NCBI GenBank assembly: GCA_964624475.1
Contig: CAZUYC010000094.1
Location: 50,859-114,858 of the forward strand
Direction: 5' to 3'
Source of the DNA: CAZUYC01 sp964624475
GTDB lineage: Bacteria; Myxococcota_A; UBA9160; SMWR01
Length of the DNA: 64,000 nt
Shown piece after piece: positions 56,967 to 64,000 of the stretch. The notes beneath the pieces are model-generated. The model saw nothing but the letters and a program-made list of their open reading frames with translations. It ran no database searches and had not been told where the DNA came from. A program made the translations under genes and the position numbers. Each line of letters starts with the position of its first letter. Within the stretch, counting starts at the first letter, position 1.

Positions 56967-57224
56967 GCGCAAGCCCGCGGAGCGGACGCGCAGCGAGGCG
57001 AAGCCGAGCGGAGTGCGAGCGCAACCCCGCGGAGCGGGCGCACAGCGAGGCGGAGCCCGAGCGGAGTGCGGGCGCAAGCCCGCGGAGCGGGCGCACAGCG
57101 AGGCGAAGCCGAGCGGAGTGCGAGCGCAAGCCCGCGGAGCGGGCGCGCAGCGAGGCAGAGCCGAGCGGAGTGCGAGCGCAAGCCCGCGGAGCGAGGCGCG
57201 CAGCGAGGCGGAGCCGAGCGGAGT
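56967..57224 (+). repeat. Tandem array of variant repeat arms, 52-bp period
   Basis: Five units start at 56967, 57019, 57072, 57124 and 57176. Each has GCGCAA, stem GCCCGC / GCGGGC (or a close variant) with a GGA triloop, a GCGCAGCGA or GCACAGCGA spacer, GGC-GAA-GCC or a relative, then GAGCGGAGT and GCGAGC or similar. It starts at the base after the sulfatase stop and ends 17 bp before the stop of the convergent DUF2332 gene, filling the whole gap. The period equals that of the hrcA array although the units differ. Confidence 0.9.
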
Positions 57225-57241
57225 GCGGAACTACGCGGTCG

Positions 57242-58285
57242 TCATCCCTCGAAGCGCACCCAGCTGCCGTGCTGGTGGGAGCGGGCGAGCAGGCGGTCCT
57301 CGCCCGGCGGCCAGCGCCAGAGGCGCAGCTCGCCCTCGTCGGGTTTCGTCCCCTCCAGGCGGAGCCACGCGATCGGCCGGTCCGCACCGGCGCGCTCGCC
57401 GGCCGCGCGCACGTCGCGCAGGAGTCCTTCGCGCTCCGCCTCGGGCAGGTACCACCAGACGTGGCTCTGCACGAGCACGGTCGCCTCGCCGGCAGGCCGC
57501 ACCTCGAGCTCGCGCGGCACCCACTCGCCGGCGCGCGCCCGCTCCACGCGCGGCGGATCGGCCTGCGCCGCGGCGAGCGCGGCGCGCACGCGCGCGAGCC
57601 GCTCGGGCTGATCGGGCCAGAGGAAGGACTCGAGGCGCAGGCGGTCGGCGGCGTCCGTCGCGTCGATCGGGTCGACGTCGCAGCCGGCGCGGCTCGCCAC
57701 GCGAAGCCTCGCGCCCAGGTCGGGCGGCGCGCCCGACCATTCGGCGCAGAGCGCAAGCGGCGCCGCGGGGTCTCCGAAGCGGTGCGGGCCGAGCTCGTAG
57801 CGCCAGCGGTCGAAGAGCAGGTTGAGACCCGCGCTCGACCCGATCTCGCGCACGCGCAGCGGCAGGCCCGTCGCCCTGGCGACGCGCAGGAAGCCCGCGA
57901 GGAGCGCCGTGCAGCGCTGCACCTCGTTCGTCTGCACGTTCGAGCCGAGGCGGGCGCGGATCTCCGGAGCGTGCGCGCGCGCCACGCCGAGCAGCGCGCG
58001 CCAGGCGCCCTCGGGCTCGAAGCTCCCGCCGGCGCTCGGATAGTGCGCGGCGAGCCCCGGTGCCTGGCCCGCCAGCACGATCCGGTGGATGGCGCCCATC
58101 AGCCGCAGCGGCAGGGCGAGCAGCACCGGGTGGCCCGCGAAGCCCTCGACCAGCTCGGCGAATACGCCGCCGGCCTCGAGGTCGTCGGCCGCGCGGACGA
58201 GCAGCTCCGCGTAGACGCCCGAGCCCGCGGCGGCGCAGGCGCGCGCGTGGAAGCGGAACGACCCGACCGCCAGCGCGCGATCCAG
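57242..58285 (-). CDS. DUF2332-family protein, probable CTG start
   Basis: A protein of about 347 residues of the DUF2332 family; function unknown. Recognisable blocks are LRLMGAIHRIVLAGQAPGLA, then AAHYPSAGGSF, SNVQTNEVQRC, IGSSAGLNLLFDRWRY and VLVQSHVWWYLP. Family homology extends upstream of the first standard start (GTG 58126) through FRFHARACAAAGSGVYAELL and RAADDLEAGG. That stretch contains no ATG, GTG or TTG, and its frame is closed by the ggt stop codon. The best start is therefore a CTG at 58285, nine bases after GGGGGAG. With GTG 58126 the protein would lose its first 53 residues. Confidence 0.75.
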   Translation of the reverse strand: MDRALAVGSFRFHARACAAAGSGVYAELLVRAADDLEAGGVFAELVEGFAGHPVLLALPLRLMGAIHRIVLAGQAPGLAAHYPSAGGSFEPEGAWRALLGVARAHAPEIRARLGSNVQTNEVQRCTALLAGFLRVARATGLPLRVREIGSSAGLNLLFDRWRYELGPHRFGDPAAPLALCAEWSGAPPDLGARLRVASRAGCDVDPIDATDAADRLRLESFLWPDQPERLARVRAALAAAQADPPRVERARAGEWVPRELEVRPAGEATVLVQSHVWWYLPEAEREGLLRDVRAAGERAGADRPIAWLRLEGTKPDEGELRLWRWPPGEDRLLARSHQHGSWVRFEG

Positions 58286-58288
58286 CGG

Positions 58289-60007
58289 CTACTCCCCCGC
58301 GGCGATCCCGTCGCCGCGCGGGTCGCTCCCGCCGCTCATGCGCCCGGTCTTCGGGTCGACCACGATCACCTGCGCGCTCGACCAGGCGGCCTTCGCGCGC
58401 TCGACCTCGTGGCCGCGCGCGCGGAGGCCCTTCGCGACCGGCTCGGGGATGCCGGGCTCGAGGCTCACGCGGTCCGGGACCCACTGGTGGTGGTAGCGGG
58501 CGGCGGCGACGGCGTCCCGCGCTCCCGCCGCGTGGTCCACCACCGCCAGGATCGTGAGCAGCGTGGTCGAGATGATGCGCGGCCCGCCCGGGCTCCCGGT
58601 CACCATGAAGGGCCGGCCGGCGCGTAAGAGGATCGTCGGGGTCATGCTCGAGAGCGGCCGCTTCCCGGGGGCGATCGCGTTCGCCCCGCGCGTGTCGACG
58701 AGGCCGTAGACGTTCGGCACGTCCGGCGCCTTCGCGAAGTCGTCCATCTCGTTGTTGAGCACGATGCCGGTGCCGGGCACGGTGAGGCCCGAGCCGAAGG
58801 GCGTGTTGATCGTCATGGTGAGCGCGACGGCGTTGCCCGCCGCGTCGGCCGTCGAGACGTGGGTCGTGCCGGTGTCGGGCGCCGCGAGGCCGGAGCCCAT
58901 CACTTTCACGGCGGGCCCGTCCGGTCGGATGCGCGCTCGCAGCTCCGCCGCGTACTCCTTCGAGGTGAGCTTCGCCACGGGGACGGCGACGAAGTCCGGG
59001 TCGCCGAGCCACGCCGCCCGGTCCGCGAAGGCGAGCTTCATCGCCTCGACCACGAGGTGGGTCTCCTCGGGCGAGCCCGGCGCGAGCTTCGCGAGGTCGA
59101 AGCCCTCGAGCACGTTCAGCGCCTGGACGAGCACGGCCCCCCCCGACGAGGGCGGCGGGAACGAGACCACCTCGAAGCCCCGATAGCTGCCGCGCACCGG
59201 CTCGCGCCGCCGCGTGCGGTAGGCGGCGAGGTCCTCGCGCGTGACGAGGCCGCCCTGGCGCTTCAGCTCGCCGGCGATCGTCGCCGCGATCTCGCCCTGC
59301 GTGACGATCTCCGGGCCCTGTTCGGCCAGGAGGCGCAGCGTGCGCGCGAGATCCTTCTGCACCACCCGCTGTCCCGGGCGGATCGGCTCGCCGGCCGGCG
59401 GAAACTGGATGCGCGCCGTCTCCGGGAAGCGCGCCTCGAAGCCTCGGGCGCGCAGCCCGCGCAGCACCTCCGCGTGGTAGAAGCCGGTCTCGAAGCCCTG
59501 CTCCGCGAGCCGGATCGCGGGCGCGACGACCTCTGCGAAGGGGAGCTTCCCGTAGCCCTTCTGGAGCTGTGCCACGCCGAGGCCGAAGCCGGGCGTCGCA
59601 ACGGCGAGGGCGCCCAGGACCGACGCGTCCCGCGGCACCCCGGGCCGAAGGTACAGGTCGCGGTCGGCGGCGGCGGGTGCCGTCTCGCGCGCGTCGAGCG
59701 CCACGAGCTCGCCCGCGTCCGTGTGGACGAGCGCGAAGAAGCCGCCGCCGAGGCCGGCCGAGAAGGGCTGCGTCACGGCGAGGGCCAGCGCCGTCGCGAC
59801 GGCCGCGTCGATCGCGTTGCCTCCCCTCTCGAACATCGCCGCCCCGGCGCGCGCGGCATCGGCCTGCGATGCCACGACGAGCCCGCGCTCGGCCGCGACC
59901 GGGGCGGGCGGAGCGGCCCGCACGGGCCCGGCGGCGGGCAACGCTGCGGAGGCGAAGGCGAGCAGGAGACGCGCCGCGCGGGCGGTAAACCCGGACGCCG
60001 GTTTCAT
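58289..60007 (-). CDS. ggt: Gamma-glutamyltransferase
   Basis: A 572-residue secreted Ntn-hydrolase that cleaves the gamma-glutamyl bond of glutathione. A signal peptide (basic start, then LLLAFASAALPAAGPVRA) is present. GGNAIDAAVATALALAVTQP and GLGGGFFALVH are family blocks. The self-cleavage site is before Thr381 in DTGTTHVSTADAAGNAV, which separates the large and small subunits. PLSSMTPTILLRAGRPFMV and GSPGGPRI are in the small subunit. The stop is directly followed, in the same frame, by the DUF2332 gene. Confidence 0.95.
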   Translation of the reverse strand: MKPASGFTARAARLLLAFASAALPAAGPVRAAPPAPVAAERGLVVASQADAARAGAAMFERGGNAIDAAVATALALAVTQPFSAGLGGGFFALVHTDAGELVALDARETAPAAADRDLYLRPGVPRDASVLGALAVATPGFGLGVAQLQKGYGKLPFAEVVAPAIRLAEQGFETGFYHAEVLRGLRARGFEARFPETARIQFPPAGEPIRPGQRVVQKDLARTLRLLAEQGPEIVTQGEIAATIAGELKRQGGLVTREDLAAYRTRRREPVRGSYRGFEVVSFPPPSSGGAVLVQALNVLEGFDLAKLAPGSPEETHLVVEAMKLAFADRAAWLGDPDFVAVPVAKLTSKEYAAELRARIRPDGPAVKVMGSGLAAPDTGTTHVSTADAAGNAVALTMTINTPFGSGLTVPGTGIVLNNEMDDFAKAPDVPNVYGLVDTRGANAIAPGKRPLSSMTPTILLRAGRPFMVTGSPGGPRIISTTLLTILAVVDHAAGARDAVAAARYHHQWVPDRVSLEPGIPEPVAKGLRARGHEVERAKAAWSSAQVIVVDPKTGRMSGGSDPRGDGIAAGE

Positions 60008-60040
60008 CGATGAGGAGGCTACCACACGGAGGCACGCAGC

Positions 60041-60805
60041 ATGCCGCGAGCCCGCGCCCGCACGCGCACCGAGCGCAAGCGCCGCAAGCAGGCCGCGGCG
60101 GGCGCCGCGAAGCCGCGGCGCGCCGCGCGGCGGCGTAGGAAGACGCGCCGCTCCGCCCTCGGCCCCCAGGCGGCGCGTATCCTGGCCCTCGCCGCGGCCT
60201 TCGCGGCGGGCTGCGCCCGCGACGTCGAGGCACCCGACGCGGCCGCCGAGGCGCTGGCCCGGATCGCCGAGGGCCCGCACCAGGTCGCCGTCCTCGCGCT
60301 TCGCGGCCTCGGCGAGATCCGGATCGAGCTCCTCCCCGAGCTCGCGCCCGCGACCGTCGAGAGCTTCGAGCGCCGCGCGGCCGAGGGCTACTTCGACGGC
60401 ACGAACTTCCATCGCGTGATCCCGGGCTTCATGATCCAGGGCGGCGACCCCAACACCCGCAACCACGACCCGCGCGACGACGGCCAGGGCGGCTCCGACT
60501 CGATCCTCCCCGACGAGTTCACGAGCTACCCCCAGCGCCGCGGCACCGTCTCGATGGCCCACCGGGGGCAACGCAACACCGCCGGCAGCCAGTTCTTCAT
60601 CCTCCACGGCGACGCCCCGTTCCTCGACGGGCACCACACCGCCTTCGGCCGCGTCGTGGACGGCATGTCCGTGGTCGACGCCGTCACGCAGCTCGAGATC
60701 GACAAGTACGGCCGCTACGGCCCGCGCGACCGCCCCTACCCGAAGCCCGCCGTGATCGAGTCCGTGCGCATCCTCCCCGCCGACGCGCGCCTCGACCCGC
60801 CCTGA
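60041..60805 (+). CDS. Cyclophilin-type peptidyl-prolyl isomerase with basic N-terminus
   Basis: A 254-residue protein ending in a cyclophilin domain: NFHRVIPGFMIQGGDPNTRN, TVSMAHRGQRNTAGSQFFIL, and HTAFGRVVDGMSVVDAV. Before it lies a hydrophobic stretch ending in FAAGCARD, which looks like a lipobox, preceded by 40 very basic residues. The ATG at 60041 is supported by GGAGG ten bases upstream. Such a long basic region is unusual for a lipoprotein signal; a later start is possible but none is better placed. It is divergent from ggt by 33 bp. It would assist folding in the periplasm. Confidence 0.85.
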   Translation: MPRARARTRTERKRRKQAAAGAAKPRRAARRRRKTRRSALGPQAARILALAAAFAAGCARDVEAPDAAAEALARIAEGPHQVAVLALRGLGEIRIELLPELAPATVESFERRAAEGYFDGTNFHRVIPGFMIQGGDPNTRNHDPRDDGQGGSDSILPDEFTSYPQRRGTVSMAHRGQRNTAGSQFFILHGDAPFLDGHHTAFGRVVDGMSVVDAVTQLEIDKYGRYGPRDRPYPKPAVIESVRILPADARLDPP

Positions 60806-60831
60806 CCCGCCGGCTACCCTCGCCCGCCCGT

Positions 60832-60904
60832 GGCCCGGTAGCTCAGTTGGTAGAGCACGTGACTGAAAATCACGGTGTCGGCGGTTCGATTCCGCCCTGG
60901 GCCA
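60832..60904 (+). tRNA. tRNA-Phe (GAA)
   Basis: A 73-nt cloverleaf: acceptor GGCCCGG / CTGGGCC, D arm with GCTCAGTTGGTAGAGC, anticodon loop CTGAAAA with GAA at 60865-60867, and T arm with GGTTCGATTCC. The discriminator is A, and CCA is not encoded (CCC follows). It lies 26 bp after the cyclophilin gene. Confidence 0.97.
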
Positions 60905-61008
60905 CCCATCCGGATCCCCTGCCCGCGCCCCTCGTCCGGGGCCCCAGGGTCGCTGCCGTCACCGCTCGCGACCGCCTGCGCCGCCGCGGGCTGGACGAGC
61001 GCGCCGGG

Positions 61009-61117
61009 AACGTCGCTCGCGACACCGTCTCCTGACGCGCAGCTCGTGCGCAGGAGCGGGGTCCGAGCAACGTCGCTCGCGACACCGTCTTCTGACGCGC
61101 AGCTCGCGCGCAGGGGT
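61009..61117 (+). repeat. Two direct repeats with 60-bp spacing downstream of tRNA-Phe
   Basis: The sequence ACGTCGCTCGCGACACCGTC and the next 25 bases or so recur exactly 60 bp later with few changes. Each copy has a small palindrome (GTCGC-TC-GCGAC) and a hairpin GCGCA-GCTCG-TGCGC, changed to GCGC-AGCTCGC-GCGC in copy two. They lie in the 383-bp gap (60905-61287) between the tRNA and the secreted phosphoesterase. I saw no gene, promoter or terminator that I could support in the rest of that gap. Confidence 0.75.
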
Positions 61118-61287
61118 CGGGAGCAGGATCGCGAGAACCCAGGGGTTTCGCGTCGTGCGCGGGAGGGCCTCGTTCGCGCCCGTCCGTGCTTTGTGCGTGC
61201 ACTCCGCCCTGCGATTGCGTATGAATGATCTGACGAAGTGTCGCGACACGCGGTTGCTCTGGCTGCAAACGCTGACGGTCACGCTCG

Positions 61288-64000
61288 ATGTCGAAGCTCT
61301 CCTTCGTTCTTCCGCTGGTATTCCTGTCGGCGAGCGCGCTGGCCCCCGCCGCGCAGGCGCCGGATGCCGTCTCCCCCGACGTGACGATCGCCTTCTTCGG
61401 CGACCAGGGCCTGGGCGGTGACGCCGAGGCCGTGCTGCAGCTGATCCGCGACGAGGGCGCGGACGCCGTGATCCACATGGGCGACTTCGACTACCAGGAC
61501 GACCCGGCGGCCTGGGACGCACAGATCGACGCGTTCCTGGGCCCGGACTTCCCGTACTTCGCGTCCGCGGGCAACCACGACGAGGCGGCGTTCTACGGGC
61601 CCGGCGGCTACCAGGAGGTCCTGGAGGCGCGCATGAACCGCCTGGGCGTGCCCTGGGAAGGCGACCTCGGCGTCCGCTCGTCCTTCCACTTCGAGGGCAT
61701 CTTCATCGTCTTCACGGCGCCCGGCTCCTTCGGCCAGGGCGACCAGGTCCACGCGCCGTACATCCGGGACGTTCTCGCCGCGGACGACTCCGTCTGGAGC
61801 CTCTCCGCGTGGCACAAGAACATGCGCCTGATGCAGGTGGGCGGGAAGCCCGACGAGACGGGCTGGGGCGTGTACGAGGAGTCGCGGCGGGGCGGCGCGA
61901 TCATGGCCACCGCGCACGAGCACTCGTACTCGCGCAGCCACCTGCTGGCCGACGTCGAGAACCAGGTGGTGGCGAGCACCGAGTCCCCCCTCGTCCTGGC
62001 CGCGGACGATCCCGCCACACCCGAGGACGAGGGCCGGAGCTTCGCGTTCGTCTCGGGCCTCGGCGGAAAGAGCATCCGCAACCAGGAGATCGACGGTCCC
62101 TGGTGGGCGAGCGTCTACACGTCGGACCAGGGCGCGCTCTCGGGGGCGCTCTTCGGGGTCTTCAACTACGAGGGTAACCCGAACCTCGCCCGCTTTTATT
62201 TCAAGGACATCAGCGGACAGATCATCGACGACTTCTTCGTGACGAGCTCCCTGGTTCCCGCTCCAACGTCCCTTCAGATCGCGGACGTAGCGGTGGTCGA
62301 GGGCGACTCGGGGAGCAGCGCGGCGCTCCTCCGCGTGACGCTATCCGGCGCGAGCGGAGAAGAGGTCGGGGTGGATTACTCGACGCTGGACGCTGACGCC
62401 GCGGCAGGAGAGGACTACGAGGCCAGCTCGGGACACCTGGTCTTCTCGGGGGACGTGACGGTGCAGGACCTGAGCGTCTCCATCTGGGGGGACGAGAGCG
62501 CTGAAGGAGAGGAATCCTTTTTCGTGGATCTCCTGGCGGCCGACGGCGCGATCGTCACCCGCCCCCACGGCGAAGTCGTCATCCTCGACGACGATGGGCC
62601 TCCGGCACTCCTGCTCCTCGAGGTCGACACGCAGGGGCCCGGCTTCGTCACCCTGGACCCGCCCGGGGGTGCCTATCCGCCGGGAACGCAGGTGGGGCTC
62701 ACGGCGGTCGCTGCGCCGGGACACGTCTTCGTCGGCTGGGACGGCGATCTCGCCGGAGCGGGGAACCCCGCAACCCTACTGCTGGACCACGATCATCAGG
62801 TCAGCGCGAGCTTCGTGGCTCTCGAGGCCTCCCTGCTGGAGGTCGAGAGCGGCTCGGCCGAGAACAAGAGCTTCGTCTCCACCTCGGCCCCGCTGGTTGC
62901 GCTCGATGACCATCTCTACCTCGCTGCGATCTCCTTCAAACCCAACGTGGTCGTGACGGGCGTCTCGGGCCTCGGTCTCGCCTGGAGCCCCGTGCGCGCC
63001 CAGTGCGCCGGACGGGGCCAGACGGGCGTCGCCGTCTGGCAGGCCCAGGGCGAGCCCACGTCGGCCGGCGTCGTCACGGCGACCTTCTCGGCGGCTTCGG
63101 TCAACTCCGTCCTCGCGGTCTCCCGTTACGGCGGCGCCAGCGCGATCGATCCCCTGCGCGCCGTGTCTGCCAACAGCGTCGGCGTGGCGGGAGCCTGTAG
63201 CGGCGGAAGCGACGGAGCCGCCTACACCCTCGACCTCGAAACCGCGACCTCCAACTCCCTCCTGTACCTGGCGGCAGCGACGCGCACTAGCGACCATCTC
63301 CCCGGGCCGGGCTTCGTCGAGCGGGCGAAGCTCGTCTCCGGAAGCATGGGCAGCGCCGCGGGCGTCTCCGTCGCCGATGCGCAGGCCGGCGCACCCGGGC
63401 CCCTTCTCGTCGAAGGCGGCTTCAGCGGAGCCGTCGACTGGGCCATCGTCGCCTTCGAGATCCCCGTCGCAGCGCCCTACACCTTGAGCGTGCAGCCCTC
63501 GCCTGGCGGCAGCATCCGAATCGATCCACCCTTCGGCGTATACATCGCGGACGCCCTCGTCACGCTGACCGCGCTTCCCGAGGACGGCTACCGCTTCAGC
63601 GGCTGGAGCGGTGACCTCGCCGGCGCGCAGAATCCCGCGCCGCTCGTGATGGACTCGAACAAGATCATCGGCGCAAGCTTCTTCCCGCAGTTCCGGGTGG
63701 ACCTGCTGCCGGCCTCCGGGGGCTCCATTGCGCTCGATCCCCCGGGCGGGCTCTACGACCCGGGCAGCAGCGTCACATTCACGGCGCTGCCCCACCCGTC
63801 TCACCAGTTCACCGGCTGGGGCGGCGCACTGAACGGTCTGGAGAACCCGGCCACTCTCGCGCCCGACGGGAACGTGGTCGTCGCTGCCGGCTTCGCGCGG
63901 GTCTTCGATCTGAGCGTCTCATCCGGCCCGGGGGGCTCCGTGACGCTCGATCCCCCCTCCGGCCCCTACCGGGACGGCAGCAGCATCACGCTCACCGCCG
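61288..64000 (+). CDS. Large secreted calcineurin-like phosphoesterase with Calx-beta and InlB-type repeats (partial)
   Basis: The frame runs from ATG 61288 to the right edge with no stop (904 codons), so the C-terminus is missing. A stop codon lies just upstream of the ATG. A signal peptide (LSFVLPLVFLSASALAPAAQA written as residues 4-24) is followed by a metallophosphoesterase domain: GDQG (38-41), GDFDY (65-69), GNHDE (95-99), a His in SAWHKN, and AHEHSYSR (209-216). Residues about 330-435 are Calx-beta-like (GVDYSTLDADAAAGEDYEAS). Later come several InlB-type repeats with the pattern GWSGDLAGAQNPAPLVMD, separated by a further beta-rich region. It is probably a cell-surface or secreted protein. 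Confidence 0.88.
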   Translation, partial: MSKLSFVLPLVFLSASALAPAAQAPDAVSPDVTIAFFGDQGLGGDAEAVLQLIRDEGADAVIHMGDFDYQDDPAAWDAQIDAFLGPDFPYFASAGNHDEAAFYGPGGYQEVLEARMNRLGVPWEGDLGVRSSFHFEGIFIVFTAPGSFGQGDQVHAPYIRDVLAADDSVWSLSAWHKNMRLMQVGGKPDETGWGVYEESRRGGAIMATAHEHSYSRSHLLADVENQVVASTESPLVLAADDPATPEDEGRSFAFVSGLGGKSIRNQEIDGPWWASVYTSDQGALSGALFGVFNYEGNPNLARFYFKDISGQIIDDFFVTSSLVPAPTSLQIADVAVVEGDSGSSAALLRVTLSGASGEEVGVDYSTLDADAAAGEDYEASSGHLVFSGDVTVQDLSVSIWGDESAEGEESFFVDLLAADGAIVTRPHGEVVILDDDGPPALLLLEVDTQGPGFVTLDPPGGAYPPGTQVGLTAVAAPGHVFVGWDGDLAGAGNPATLLLDHDHQVSASFVALEASLLEVESGSAENKSFVSTSAPLVALDDHLYLAAISFKPNVVVTGVSGLGLAWSPVRAQCAGRGQTGVAVWQAQGEPTSAGVVTATFSAASVNSVLAVSRYGGASAIDPLRAVSANSVGVAGACSGGSDGAAYTLDLETATSNSLLYLAAATRTSDHLPGPGFVERAKLVSGSMGSAAGVSVADAQAGAPGPLLVEGGFSGAVDWAIVAFEIPVAAPYTLSVQPSPGGSIRIDPPFGVYIADALVTLTALPEDGYRFSGWSGDLAGAQNPAPLVMDSNKIIGASFFPQFRVDLLPASGGSIALDPPGGLYDPGSSVTFTALPHPSHQFTGWGGALNGLENPATLAPDGNVVVAAGFARVFDLSVSSGPGGSVTLDPPSGPYRDGSSITLTA

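Noticed and set aside
57242..60007. A single fused ggt-DUF2332 protein through stop readthrough
   Set aside because: The ggt sequence already has a complete C-terminus, and DUF2332 is a stand-alone family. A CTG start after the stop is simpler.

Overview
The window is a very GC-rich stretch of a Gram-negative bacterial chromosome. Genes are tightly packed, and many neighbours overlap by four bases (ATGA or GTGA). The rod-shape set (MreB, MreC, MreD, PBP2, RodA), the lipoproteins and periplasmic chaperones, the C5 haem pathway and the HrcA/CIRCE heat-shock system together suggest a delta-proteobacterial-type lineage (Myxococcota, Desulfobacterota or Binatota-like). That assignment rests on gene content and composition only.

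Layout. 1-846 is the end of a vitamin K-dependent gamma-carboxylase-like membrane protein. 899-7837 (minus) is a haem operon: ccsA-like, hemA, hemC, a cobA/hemD fusion, hemB, a small DUF4177-like gene and a cytochrome P450. 7838-10494 holds two inverted copies of a 216-bp foldback element, which flank a macro-domain gene, a deoxyhypusine-synthase-like gene and trxA. 10495-13036 carries a lipoprotein and a HAD phosphatase. 13090-18622 is the cell-shape operon mreB-mreC-mreD-mrdA-rodA. 18867-23958 holds a PpiD-like foldase, a crotonase, an SRPBCC protein, a folE/PTPS/PTPS pterin cluster and lexA. 24060-26195 is groES-groEL with a clear CIRCE operator and a terminator. Downstream lies a 72-residue histone-fold protein.

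26714-33875 (minus) is one long overlapping run: a chemoreceptor, cheW, cheY, a cheA interrupted at a nine-base homopolymer, a CheC-like gene, then larB, larC and an esterase. 34011-40265 carries membrane and envelope genes (spermidine-synthase-like, SGNH hydrolase, GT39-like transferase). thiL and lon follow, with a perfect 21-bp inverted repeat between them. 43832-50643 (minus) is hrcA-grpE-dnaK-dnaJ plus an LpoA-like lipoprotein. hemW, an M16 peptidase, a membrane sulfatase, a DUF2332 protein, ggt, a cyclophilin and tRNA-Phe come next. The window ends inside a large secreted phosphoesterase with beta-sandwich repeats.

The most unusual signal is a dispersed repeat. Its standard arm is 46 nt: GCAA, a 6-bp stem closed by a GAA or GGA triloop, a GCGCAGCGA spacer, a 3-bp stem closed by a GNA or GGA triloop, and a GAGCGGAGT end. 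The stems differ between copies but stay complementary. It occurs as solo arms at gene junctions, as two 216-bp foldback elements, and as two tandem arrays with a 52-bp period. Other points are the histone-fold gene, the homopolymer-split cheA, and a hairpin that appears to mask the hrcA ribosome-binding site.
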